Both the position numbers and the translations under genes were made by a program. A DNA stretch of 63,962 bases from an uncultured Alphaproteobacteria bacterium. GTDB lineage: Bacteria > Pseudomonadota > Alphaproteobacteria > Rhizobiales > Aestuariivirgaceae. Where the stretch lies: positions 1-63,962 of the forward strand of contig CALMZX010000056.1 in assembly GCA_937870685.1 (NCBI GenBank), in the 5' to 3' direction. The notes beneath the pieces were generated by a model, which did no database searches, had not been told where the DNA came from, and saw only the letters and a list, made by a program, of their open reading frames with translations. Positions within the stretch are counted from its first letter, which is position 1; each line of letters begins with the position of its first letter. Positions 32,807-40,498 of this stretch are shown one piece after another.

Positions 32807-33583
32807 ATGACCGAACCTTCCGAACAGCTTGGCCGCAATGAAACCGCCTTTGGCTTCCGCACCGTGGAAAAGGGTGAAAAGCAGGGGCTGGTGAACGACG
32901 TCTTCGCCAAGTCGGCGGCGCGCTATGACCAGATGAACGACCTCATGTCGGCGGGCATCCACCGTCTGTGGAAAGACGACTTCGTCACCATGGTGAACCC
33001 GCCGAAGGGCGCCACAGCCTTCCACGGCCTCGACGTGGCGGGCGGCACGGGTGACATCGCCTTCCGCATTGTCACGGCAGGCGGCTCCAACACGCGCATC
33101 ACCATCGCCGACATTTCACCCGAGATGGTGACCGAGGGCAGGCACCGCGCCCAGCGCGAGGGCTTCGCAGGCAAGGTTGATTTCACCGTGGGCAATGCCG
33201 AGGCGCTGGCGTTCCCGGACCGCACCTTCGACTGCTACACGATCGCTTTCGGCATCCGCAACGTTCCCTCGATCGAGAAGGCCCTGCGCGAAGCCTACCG
33301 TGTGCTGAAACCCGGCGGGCGGTTCCTCTGCCTTGAATTCTCGCACATGGACATGGAACTGGCGCAGAAATTCTATGACGCCTACTCCTTCACCGTCATT
33401 CCCGCCGTGGGCAAGATCGTCATGGGCGACGGGCAACCCTACCGTTATCTGGTGGAATCAATCCGCACCTTCCCGAAGCAGCAGGAGTTCGCCGACATGA
33501 TCACGGCGGCGGGCTTCAGCCGCGTGACCTGGCGCAACCTCACGGGCGGCATCGCCGCCATCCATTCCGGCTGGCGCATCTGA
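32807..33583 (+). CDS. ubiE: Ubiquinone/menaquinone C-methyltransferase
   Basis: UbiE (258 residues) methylates 2-polyprenyl-6-methoxy-1,4-benzoquinol, and demethylmenaquinol in organisms that make it, using S-adenosylmethionine. The family signatures are [19 protein letters not shown], the SAM loop [33 protein letters not shown] and the end [16 protein letters not shown]. Its stop overlaps the ubiB start by one base (TGATG), indicating translational coupling. Confidence 0.96.
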   Translation: MTEPSEQLGRNETAFGFRTVEKGEKQGLVNDVFAKSAARYDQMNDLMSAGIHRLWKDDFVTMVNPPKGATAFHGLDVAGGTGDIAFRIVTAGGSNTRITIADISPEMVTEGRHRAQREGFAGKVDFTVGNAEALAFPDRTFDCYTIAFGIRNVPSIEKALREAYRVLKPGGRFLCLEFSHMDMELAQKFYDAYSFTVIPAVGKIVMGDGQPYRYLVESIRTFPKQQEFADMITAAGFSRVTWRNLTGGIAAIHSGWRI

Positions 33584-35127
33584 TGGCCACAGCCGTCACC
33601 AACATCTTCCGCCTGCTGCGCGCCGGCCTCACGCTGGCGCGGCACGGGGCACTGCTGCCGCCGGAACAGACGGCGCAACTGCCGTGGGTGGCGCGCAAGG
33701 CGCTTGCCATCGCGCAGACGGGAACGCGCGAGAGCAGTGACCAGAGCAACCGCATTTCGGCGGCGCTGTCGGCACTGGGGCCCAGCTACATCAAGCTTGG
33801 GCAGTTCCTCGCCACGCGCCCTGACGTGATTGGCGCCAAGCGGGCCTTCGAACTGAAAGTGCTGCAGGACAAGCTGCCACCCTTCAGCATGGCGGAGGCG
33901 CGGGCCACGGTTCTTGCCGAGTTGGGAAAGCCGGTCGAACATTTCTTTTCGTCGTTCAGCGAACCGGTTGCTGCCGCCTCCATCGCGCAGGTGCACAAGG
34001 CGGTCACGCAGGACGGCCGGACCGTGGCGGTGAAGATCCTCCGGCCCGGCGTGGAGAAACGTTTCGCAGCCGATATCGACAGTTTCGGCTTCGCCGCGCG
34101 GATGATGGAACGCACCTCCGCGCAAGGCCGCCGCCTCCGGCCTGTCGCAGCCGTTGCCATGCTTGAACAGTCCATGAAGCTCGAGCTTGACCTCCGCATG
34201 GAAGCGGCTGCCCTGTCCGAGATGGCCGGCAATACCAAGGATGATCCGGGCTTCCGCCTGCCCGGTGTTGACTGGGCCACGACCTCGAAGCGCGTGCTGA
34301 CAACGGAGTGGATCGACGGCACGCCCATGGCCGATGTGGAGGCGTTGCGGGCCCGCGGCCTTGATCTCGTGGCACTGGGTGACACGGTGATCCAGAGCTT
34401 CCTGCGCCATGCCATCCGCGACGGTTTCTTCCATGCCGACATGCACCAGGGCAACCTGCTGGTGGATGGCGCAGGCAAACTCGTTGCCCTCGACCTCGGC
34501 ATCATGGGGCGTCTGGTGCCCAAGGACCGTCTGTTCCTTGCCGAAATCCTGCACGGTTTCATCACCCGCGACTACGCCCGCGTGGCGCAGGTGCATTTCG
34601 ATGCCGGCTATGTGCCGCAGCACCAGGACGTCAACAATTTCGCCCAGGCGCTGCGCGCCATCGGCGAGCCCATCATGGGTCTTCCCGCCGACCAGATTTC
34701 CATGGCACGGCTTTTGACCCAGCTTTTCGAAGTGACCGAGCAGTTCGACATGCAGACGCAACCGCAGTTGCTGCTGCTGCAGAAGACCATGGTGGTTGTT
34801 GAAGGTGTGGCGCGCACGCTCAATCCCAATCTCAACATGTGGAAGACGGCGGAGCCCGTGGTGCGCGCCTGGATCGAGCGCACGCTCGGCCCCATCGGCA
34901 AGCTGGAAGAAGCAGGCGAGAGCGTCAAAGGCCTTGCCCGCATCGCGCTGCAACTGCCCACGCTGCTGGAAGAAAGTCACCGGGCCATGCAGGCGCTTGC
35001 GGCCCGGCAGCAGGACGATGACGACCTGTGGCCACGCGCCAGCTGGTCCGGGATCAATGTTCTGATCTATGGGGGCTGGCTCGCCGCAGGCGCTGCACTG
35101 GCCCTGATCATCACGGGTGTGAGGTGA
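33583..35127 (+). CDS. ubiB: Ubiquinone biosynthesis kinase-like protein UbiB
   Basis: UbiB (514 residues) is an atypical ABC1/ADCK-family kinase needed for coenzyme Q biosynthesis. It has the KxGQ motif in YIKLGQFLATRPD, the Ala-rich nucleotide loop PVAAASIAQVHKA, the conserved Lys in VAVKIL, and FHADMHQGNLL and LDLGIMGRL as catalytic and metal motifs. A hydrophobic segment near the C-terminus (WSGINVLIYGGWLAAGAALA) anchors it in the membrane. It is coupled to ubiE. Confidence 0.95.
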   Translation: MATAVTNIFRLLRAGLTLARHGALLPPEQTAQLPWVARKALAIAQTGTRESSDQSNRISAALSALGPSYIKLGQFLATRPDVIGAKRAFELKVLQDKLPPFSMAEARATVLAELGKPVEHFFSSFSEPVAAASIAQVHKAVTQDGRTVAVKILRPGVEKRFAADIDSFGFAARMMERTSAQGRRLRPVAAVAMLEQSMKLELDLRMEAAALSEMAGNTKDDPGFRLPGVDWATTSKRVLTTEWIDGTPMADVEALRARGLDLVALGDTVIQSFLRHAIRDGFFHADMHQGNLLVDGAGKLVALDLGIMGRLVPKDRLFLAEILHGFITRDYARVAQVHFDAGYVPQHQDVNNFAQALRAIGEPIMGLPADQISMARLLTQLFEVTEQFDMQTQPQLLLLQKTMVVVEGVARTLNPNLNMWKTAEPVVRAWIERTLGPIGKLEEAGESVKGLARIALQLPTLLEESHRAMQALAARQQDDDDLWPRASWSGINVLIYGGWLAAGAALALIITGVR

Positions 35128-35137
35128 GGACATCGCC

Positions 35138-36334
35138 ATGAGCCAATCCGTTCTTCTCGTCATTGGTGGTGGCATTGCCGCCTACAAGTCGCTGGAACTG
35201 ATCCGCCTTCTCAAGAAGAAGGGGATCGGCGTCACGGCCATCATGACGAAATCCGCAGGCGAGTTCGTGACGCCGCTTTCCGTCGCCAGCCTCTCCGGCA
35301 ACAAGGTCTACGGCGACCTCTTCTCGCTCACCGACGAGGTGGAGATGGGGCACATCGAACTGTCGCGGGCCGCCAACCTTGTCGTCGTTGCCCCGGCAAC
35401 CGCCGACCTTCTGGCCAAGATGGCAACAGGGCTTGCCAACGACCTTGCCTCCACCGCACTACTCGCCACCGACAAGCCGGTGCTCGTGGCCCCCGCCATG
35501 AATGTGCGGATGTGGCACCATGCGGCGACGCAGCGGAACATCCGTACACTGAGGACTGATGGCGTGCATGTCGTTGGCCCGGATTCAGGCGAGATGGCCT
35601 GCGGGGAATTCGGCCTTGGACGCATGGCCGAACCCGTGGACATCGCCTCCGCCATCGAAGGCCTGCTTGCGCCGCCGGAAGCAAAGCCGCTCGCCGGAAA
35701 GCACGTGCTGATCACGGCGGGTCCGACGCGCGAGCCCATCGATCCGGTGCGCTTCATCTCCAACCATTCCTCGGGCAAGCAGGGTTATGCCATCGCCGCC
35801 GCTGCCGTGAAGCTGGGGGCGCAGGTCTCGCTCGTCAGCGGCCCTGTCTCGCTTGCCATCCCGCCTGGCGTGGGCATGACACCTGTCACCACGGCGCAGG
35901 AGATGCTGCAGGCCGTGGAAAAATCCCTGCCTGCCGACATTGCCATCTTCACCGCCGCCGTCGCCGACTGGCGGGTCGATCATGTCGCCGCCGAAAAGCT
36001 CAAGAAGCGCGACGATGGTACGCCGCCCACACTGCACTTCGCCGAGAACCCGGACATTCTGAAAACCATCGCCGCGCTGAAGAAAGGCCGCCCCAAACTG
36101 GTGGTCGGATTCGCCGCCGAAACGGAGAAGGTCGTCGAACACGCCCAGGCCAAACTGGCGAAGAAAGGCTGCGACCTCATCGTCGCCAATGACGTGAGTG
36201 CTGCAAACAACGTCTTTGGCGGTGACGCCAACACGGTGCATCTTGTCTCGAAGGATGGCGTTGAAGACTGGCCGAAACTATCCAAGGACGAGGTTGCGGC
36301 GCGGCTCATGCAGACATTGGCGGACCGCCTGTGA
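35138..36334 (+). CDS. coaBC: Bifunctional phosphopantothenoylcysteine decarboxylase/phosphopantothenate-cysteine ligase
   Basis: CoaBC (398 residues) catalyses two steps of coenzyme A synthesis. The N-terminal flavin decarboxylase has [27 protein letters not shown] and [14 protein letters not shown]. The C-terminal ligase has [20 protein letters not shown] and [12 protein letters not shown]. It overlaps the dut gene by four bases (GTGA), an arrangement common in proteobacteria. Confidence 0.96.
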   Translation: MSQSVLLVIGGGIAAYKSLELIRLLKKKGIGVTAIMTKSAGEFVTPLSVASLSGNKVYGDLFSLTDEVEMGHIELSRAANLVVVAPATADLLAKMATGLANDLASTALLATDKPVLVAPAMNVRMWHHAATQRNIRTLRTDGVHVVGPDSGEMACGEFGLGRMAEPVDIASAIEGLLAPPEAKPLAGKHVLITAGPTREPIDPVRFISNHSSGKQGYAIAAAAVKLGAQVSLVSGPVSLAIPPGVGMTPVTTAQEMLQAVEKSLPADIAIFTAAVADWRVDHVAAEKLKKRDDGTPPTLHFAENPDILKTIAALKKGRPKLVVGFAAETEKVVEHAQAKLAKKGCDLIVANDVSAANNVFGGDANTVHLVSKDGVEDWPKLSKDEVAARLMQTLADRL

Positions 36335-36768
36335 AACTCTCCATCCTCCGCCTGCCGCACGCTGCTGATTTGCCACTGCCGGCCTATGCCACTGCGGGTG
36401 CCGCTGGCCTTGACCTGCGCGCCGCCGCCGCCCTCACCCTGAAACCCGGCGCGCGTGCCCTCGTTCCCACCGGCCTTGCCATCGCTCTGCCGGAGGGCTT
36501 TGAAGCGCAGGTGCGGCCCCGCTCCGGTCTTGCCGTCAGGAACGGTGTCACGGTCCTCAATGCACCCGGAACGATTGATGCCGACTACCGCGGCGAAATC
36601 CAGGTTCCGCTGATCAACCACGGGCAGGAGGATTTCGTGATCGCCCGCGGCGACCGCATCGCCCAGATGGTGATTGCCCGGGTGGAACAGGTTGACCTCG
36701 TGGAGGTGACGGCGCTTGATGGCACGGCGCGGGGCACTGGCGGCTTTGGCTCCAGCGGCAGAAGCTAG
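36331..36768 (+). CDS. dut: Deoxyuridine 5'-triphosphate nucleotidohydrolase
   Basis: This 145-residue trimeric dUTPase removes dUTP and supplies dUMP for thymidylate synthesis. The five motifs are present: AGLDLRAA (1), PRSGLA (2), [16 protein letters not shown] (3), [10 protein letters not shown] (4) and the glycine-rich C-terminal [10 protein letters not shown] (5). Translation starts at GTG 36331 within the coaBC stop. The end lies 13 bp from the convergent DUF6428-like gene. Confidence 0.95.
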   Translation: MKLSILRLPHAADLPLPAYATAGAAGLDLRAAAALTLKPGARALVPTGLAIALPEGFEAQVRPRSGLAVRNGVTVLNAPGTIDADYRGEIQVPLINHGQEDFVIARGDRIAQMVIARVEQVDLVEVTALDGTARGTGGFGSSGRS

Positions 36769-36781
36769 CGCAAGTCGCGGA

Positions 36782-37270
36782 TCAGCTGCAGCAGGCGGAA
36801 CCGGTGGCCTGGCCACTGCCACAGCAGGAAAGCGATTGGATATCCAGCATCTTGATGGCGGGCTTGCAGACAGCCTGGCGCGGGCTGACATCCAGCCTCA
36901 ACCACTCCGCTTCCTCAACAATACCGACAAGATCATAGAGCTGCATTGCCTCGCCGGGCCTGCCCACTTCAACAATGACGGGGCCCTCACCCAGCGCAAC
37001 GCCAGACTTGGCAAGAATGCCATGGAACTTCGATGCTGACATGCGGACTTCCGGCGGACCGTCGATGTCGAGCAACTGGATGACCGTTTCCGTCCAGCCG
37101 TCAAGACGTGCTGCACAATCAATGGATTCGATGCGCTGCCGCTTTACTTCGGTGATATGGAATCCTGCCTGCAGTTCACGCCCGCCATAGGGCATGCGAA
37201 CCGGTTTGCCTGTGGCTGCTGCCATTTTCGGCCTTTCAACAGCCGCAGTTCCGCTTGAACAACACGTCAT
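36782..37270 (-). CDS. DUF6428-like protein with terminal Cys pairs
   Basis: This 162-residue soluble protein of unknown function resembles DUF6428. Recognisable parts are GGRELQAGFHITEVKRQ, CAARLDGWTETVIQL and MSASKFHGILAKSG. It has a Cys pair at the start (MTCC) and two near the end (SCCGSG and ACCS), suggesting binding of a soft metal or metalloid. It is divergent from an ArsR gene and shares its operator region, so it is probably under that repressor's control. The start at 37270 has GAGGA upstream; ATG 37225, also with a good ribosome site, would remove the N-terminal Cys pair. Confidence 0.75.
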   Translation of the reverse strand: MTCCSSGTAAVERPKMAAATGKPVRMPYGGRELQAGFHITEVKRQRIESIDCAARLDGWTETVIQLLDIDGPPEVRMSASKFHGILAKSGVALGEGPVIVEVGRPGEAMQLYDLVGIVEEAEWLRLDVSPRQAVCKPAIKMLDIQSLSCCGSGQATGSACCS

Positions 37271-37296
37271 GCCTGCCTATCCTCTCATTTCAATAA

Positions 37297-37312
37297 TCAA
37301 ATGAGTATTTGA
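37297..37312. promoter_or_regulatory. ArsR-type operator palindrome
   Basis: TCAAAT (37297-37302) and ATTTGA (37307-37312) form a perfect inverted repeat with a 4-base spacer. It resembles ArsR/SmtB-family operators and lies just before the arsR start codon, between two divergent genes. Autoregulation and control of both directions is the simplest reading. Confidence 0.7.
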
Positions 37313-37315
37313 ATA

Positions 37316-37624
37316 ATGGATGAGGGTCAAGCCATTTTGGCTTTTGCCGCGCTGGCGCAGGAAACACGCATCGCGATCCTGCGCCACCTGATCAAGGCGG
37401 GAGAAAACGGCACTGCCTCCGGTGCGCTCGCCGCCGCCCTCGGGGTCTCCACGGCCAGCATGTCGTTCCACCTCGGCCAGCTGCAGGCCAGCGGACTGAT
37501 CACCTCAAGGCGCGAATCCCGGAGCATCATCTACAGTGCAGACTACGGGCGGATCGGGGCGCTTGTGGCGTTCCTCATGAAAGACTGTTGCGCGAACGAT
37601 CCGCGTGTATTGAAGTGCTGCTGA
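37316..37624 (+). CDS. ArsR-family repressor with C-terminal CC...CC tail
   Basis: This 102-residue winged-helix repressor has the recognition region VSTASMSFHLGQLQASGLI. The classic ELCVC metalloid site in helix 3 is absent. Instead Cys91-Cys92 and Cys101-Cys102 lie at the extreme C-terminus, as in the Acidithiobacillus-type ArsR whose arsenite site uses C-terminal cysteines. Arsenite or antimonite sensing is plausible but inferred, because no efflux pump or arsenate reductase gene is present. A palindromic operator lies just upstream, and moeB follows after one base. Confidence 0.88.
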   Translation: MDEGQAILAFAALAQETRIAILRHLIKAGENGTASGALAAALGVSTASMSFHLGQLQASGLITSRRESRSIIYSADYGRIGALVAFLMKDCCANDPRVLKCC

Positions 37625-37625
37625 C

Positions 37626-38441
37626 ATGCCCCTCTCCGACGACGAGATCGAACGCTACGCCCGGCACATCGTCCTGCCGGAGGTGGGCGGGCCTGGCCAG
37701 AACCGGCTCAAGCAATCCTCCGTGCTGGTGATTGGCGCGGGCGGCCTTGGCGCTCCGCTGCTGCTCTATCTTGCGGCGGCGGGCGTCGGCCGCATCGGCA
37801 TTGTCGATCATGACCATGTCTCGCTCTCCAACCTGCAGCGCCAGGTGATCCACACCACAGACCGCGTCGGCATGGCAAAGACGGACAGTGCCGCCCGCCA
37901 GATCGCTGCCCTCAATCCGCATGTGGTGGTGGAGCAGCATGCCACGCGCCTCACCCCGGAAAACGCGCTGGCGCTGATGGCGCGCTATGACATCATCGCC
38001 GATGGTTGCGACAATTTCCCAACACGCTTCATGGCCAGCGATGCGGCGTTCTTCGCGAAGAAGACGCTGGTCTCGGCCGCCGTCGGACAATTCGACGGGC
38101 AGATCTCCACCTTCAAGCCGCACCTCACGGCACCGGATGGCACACCTTATCCGAGCTACCGCTGCTTCGTGGGCGAGCTGCCGCCGCGTGGTTCCTTCCC
38201 GGCCTGCGAGGAGGCGGGTGTGCTAGGAGCGCTGCCGGGCATCCTGGGCTCGCTGCAGGCCATGGAAGTGATCAAGGAGCTGCTTGGCATCGGCGAGGGA
38301 CTCGCCGGTCGCATCCTCATGTACGACGCGCTGTGGGCGCGTTTCTTCGAAACGAAGCTCGCATGGAACCCGGACAACCCGCTGAACGGGCGCAACCGCG
38401 TGATCACGGAACTGGTGCGGGAAAACTACATCGATTCATGA
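37626..38441 (+). CDS. MoeB/ThiF/HesA-family adenylyltransferase lacking most zinc-site cysteines
   Basis: This 271-residue E1-like enzyme adenylates the C-terminus of a small sulfur-carrier protein such as MoaD. It has YARHIVLPEVGGPGQNRLK, the nucleotide loop GAGGLGAPLLLYLAAAG, DHDHVSLSNLQRQV and DGCDNFPTRFM. Canonical MoeB binds structural zinc through two CxxC pairs. Here the first is SYRC and the second position reads NPLNG, so three of four ligands are missing. The CEEAGVLGALPG segment is intact. It lies one base after arsR, suggesting co-transcription, which is unusual for a molybdopterin gene. Partner specificity is uncertain. Confidence 0.85.
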   Translation: MPLSDDEIERYARHIVLPEVGGPGQNRLKQSSVLVIGAGGLGAPLLLYLAAAGVGRIGIVDHDHVSLSNLQRQVIHTTDRVGMAKTDSAARQIAALNPHVVVEQHATRLTPENALALMARYDIIADGCDNFPTRFMASDAAFFAKKTLVSAAVGQFDGQISTFKPHLTAPDGTPYPSYRCFVGELPPRGSFPACEEAGVLGALPGILGSLQAMEVIKELLGIGEGLAGRILMYDALWARFFETKLAWNPDNPLNGRNRVITELVRENYIDS

Positions 38442-38495
38442 AGAACGGGCCGCCCGGATCGGTATCGGCACGCCCACTCGAAATGAATGCCGGTT

Positions 38496-38966
38496 TCACC
38501 CCTCTGACAGCAGCGAAACCACTTCCGCGCCCAGCTGCATGTCATCCACATGCCCGAAACTCATGCGGCGCAGGTTGCCGCCCTTGTCGATGAGCAGCAT
38601 CGTCGGTGTGCCCTGCATGCCATAAAGCTGCATTGTCTCGGGGAGCGGATTGTGTGGATGGCGTGGCGTGTCGACACCCACCGGAAAGGTGATGCGGTTC
38701 TCGTGCAGGAAGGCCTTGAGTGAAACAGGCGTCATCGCCTCATGGTGCTCAAAGACGGTGTGCAGGCCGATGACTTTCACCGGCGCCTTGCCGAACAAGG
38801 CGTGGGCCTTGCGCAATTGCGGAACAAGTTCCGACACGCACCCCGGACAGAGCATCTGGAAGGCACCAGCGACGATGACATTGCCCTTGAGCGATGTGAT
38901 GGAGAGTGGCTCACTGTTGAGCCACTCGCTGGTGATCCATTCCGGCGCGGGGACGTTTTCACTCAT
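38496..38966 (-). CDS. Redoxin-domain protein with CPGC active site
   Basis: This 156-residue thioredoxin-fold protein lacks a signal peptide, so it is probably cytoplasmic. It shows the redox motif CPGC in FQMLCPGCVSELVPQLR (about residues 40-43) and the cis-Pro loop GMQGTPTMLLIDKGG. It resembles AhpC/TSA-redoxin and TlpA-like reductases. It starts 5 bases after the stop of the secreted-protein gene upstream, so the two form an operon divergent from the MarR gene. The substrate is unknown. Confidence 0.85.
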   Translation of the reverse strand: MSENVPAPEWITSEWLNSEPLSITSLKGNVIVAGAFQMLCPGCVSELVPQLRKAHALFGKAPVKVIGLHTVFEHHEAMTPVSLKAFLHENRITFPVGVDTPRHPHNPLPETMQLYGMQGTPTMLLIDKGGNLRRMSFGHVDDMQLGAEVVSLLSEG

Positions 38967-38970
38967 CCCC

Positions 38971-39702
38971 TCACTCTGACACAGTTCCGGGCAGGCTCAA
39001 GTTCCCGCTTGCCACGTCAAAGACATTGGACACACACAGCAACGGCGCGTGCATGCTTTCATTGACACGCAAGCCGGCGGTGACACCATCGTACTTGAAC
39101 GCGGTGGCGTCACCCACGACCGCCAGCGGCACGGAGACAGAAACAGTCGCGCCTTCAATCGCGGGCGGCAAGTTGGGGCTGTCGATCAGCAGCGGCAGGC
39201 CGGGCCAGGTTGCGGGGAGTTTGGGCTTTGCCCCTTCCGGAATGTCGATCACCTTGAGGCTACCCTTGCCACAAGCCTCATCCGGCCCCAGCACGACCCA
39301 GTGACTGTGCCAGACACCACCGTCATTCTTCGCATCGCCATCGGCATTCTCATCGGCGGCAGGCGTGTCATCAAAATCCGGGTGAGCAGTCACGGCAAGG
39401 GCGAGAATACCTTGCTTCGCATCGAATCCGGCCGCCGCCGAGTCAAGCGATGTCGGCCAGACATACGAATAGACGCCAGCACCTTCGAGTTTGCCATTGG
39501 CGGCGGGCTTGGACTGTCCGGCCGCACCCGCCACGGCGATGCTGAAAACCAGCGCGTCCGCAGTTCTGGAGACTCTCGTGTTCACGATGTCGAAGGCCTG
39601 ATCTGCCTGGTTGCCGCTCTTGGCGTCGATGCCGCCCGCAAGGGCTGTCCCGGCAAGCAAAAGACCGAGAGCGGACAGGGTGAGAATGCGAATTGCCAAC
39701 AT
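38971..39702 (-). CDS. Secreted protein of unknown function with an EF-hand-like Asp-rich loop
   Basis: The 243-residue protein begins with a classic signal peptide (ILTLSALGLLLAGTALA), so the mature part is probably periplasmic. I do not recognise a named family. Notable parts are an Asp-rich stretch at about 111-127 (DFDDTPAADENADGDAKNDG) that could bind calcium, a WHSHWVVL segment with two His, and only two Cys, which could pair. It is the first gene of a two-gene operon with a CPGC redoxin and is transcribed away from a MarR regulator with a shared operator region. Confidence 0.75.
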   Translation of the reverse strand: MLAIRILTLSALGLLLAGTALAGGIDAKSGNQADQAFDIVNTRVSRTADALVFSIAVAGAAGQSKPAANGKLEGAGVYSYVWPTSLDSAAAGFDAKQGILALAVTAHPDFDDTPAADENADGDAKNDGGVWHSHWVVLGPDEACGKGSLKVIDIPEGAKPKLPATWPGLPLLIDSPNLPPAIEGATVSVSVPLAVVGDATAFKYDGVTAGLRVNESMHAPLLCVSNVFDVASGNLSLPGTVSE

Positions 39703-39725
39703 TGACGGGACTCCTTGTTTATTAA

Positions 39726-39777
39726 TTAGGATTCCTAAATATTGTACAGCATATTGTCAAGCGCTAATTAGGACTCC
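39726..39777. promoter_or_regulatory. Probable MarR operator sites in divergent promoter
   Basis: TTAGGA-T-TCCTAA at 39726-39738 is a perfect inverted repeat, and its left half recurs at 39768-39777 as TTAGGACTCC. Both copies lie in the directly repeated TAATTAGGA (39724-39731, 39765-39773 including flanks). The 78 bp intergenic region between the secreted-protein gene and the MarR gene is strongly AT-rich. Control of both genes by the MarR protein is inferred. Confidence 0.7.
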
Positions 39778-39780
39778 ACA

Positions 39781-40422
39781 ATGAATGTCAGGGAAGACCG
39801 CCTCCGCCGCATCGCCTTGGGCTTCAGCCGGATCGGCATTGCGCTGAGAGGGCTCGCGTGGAAGCGCGCGGCAGCCGAAGGCGTCACGCCCACCCAAGGA
39901 GAAATCCTGCAGCAACTGGCTGATAGCCCAGCTCCCTTGCGCCTCGGCGCGGTGGCAGGTGCCCTTTCCATATCGGCCCCCACAGCCAGCGATGCGGTTT
40001 CATCGCTCGTGAAGAAGGGTCTGGCCGCGAAGCTGGCCCAGGATGACAAGCGCGCCGTGACCATCCGCCTCACGGCGGCAGGGGAAGACCTGATAGCGAG
40101 GACCCGGTATTGGCCTCGCCTCCTCGAGGAAGCGGCCGGCACCCTCAGCGAGCAGGAGCAGGCTGCCACCCTCAGGGCCCTGACAAAGATCATCGCCAGC
40201 CTGCAGGACGAAGGAGCCATTTTTCCGCAACGGCTGTGTGTGAGCTGCAGGCATTTCCGCCCATTCGCCCACGGCGACAGACCCGAGCCACACCACTGTG
40301 CCTTGATTGACCGAGCCTATGGTGATCTTGGCCTTCAGCTCAGCTGTCCGGACCATGAGCAGGCCGAGCCAGACCAGCAGAAACTGCAACGGCAGCGTTT
40401 CGACGCGATCCAATCTACATAA
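39781..40422 (+). CDS. MarR-family regulator with C-terminal Cys/His cluster
   Basis: This 213-residue protein starts with a MarR winged-helix domain (about 1-145; ISAPTASDAVSSLVKKGL is the recognition helix and DDKRAVTIRLTAAG the wing). A tail beyond residue 150 carries CVSCRHFRPF, PHHCALID and LSCPDHEQ: four Cys and several His spaced like a zinc or Fe-S site. This tail is absent from ordinary MarR proteins of about 140-150 residues. The gene is divergent from a secreted protein and a redoxin, with palindromic sites between. A redox- or metal-responsive repressor is the best reading, inferred from the cysteines and neighbours. Confidence 0.87.
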   Translation: MNVREDRLRRIALGFSRIGIALRGLAWKRAAAEGVTPTQGEILQQLADSPAPLRLGAVAGALSISAPTASDAVSSLVKKGLAAKLAQDDKRAVTIRLTAAGEDLIARTRYWPRLLEEAAGTLSEQEQAATLRALTKIIASLQDEGAIFPQRLCVSCRHFRPFAHGDRPEPHHCALIDRAYGDLGLQLSCPDHEQAEPDQQKLQRQRFDAIQST

Positions 40423-40434
40423 AGACATCTTTAT
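40419..40434. promoter_or_regulatory. Palindrome upstream of ahcY, possible SahR-type operator
   Basis: ATAAAG (40419-40424) and CTTTAT (40429-40434) form a perfect inverted repeat with a 4-base spacer, 65 bp before the ahcY start and overlapping the stop codon of the MarR gene. ArsR-family SahR regulators control ahcY in several proteobacteria through short palindromes. Assigning this one to SahR is inference, since no sahR gene is in the window. Confidence 0.5.
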
Positions 40435-40498
40435 ATAGTCCTTGCCGCCTCCTTCCGGGGTTGCTAGAACGCCGCCCAATTCAGGAAGGATTTCGATC

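Noticed and set aside
33445..35175. 576-codon minus-strand frame opposite ubiB
   Set aside because: It is a shadow of ubiB, with no ribosome site and no domain.
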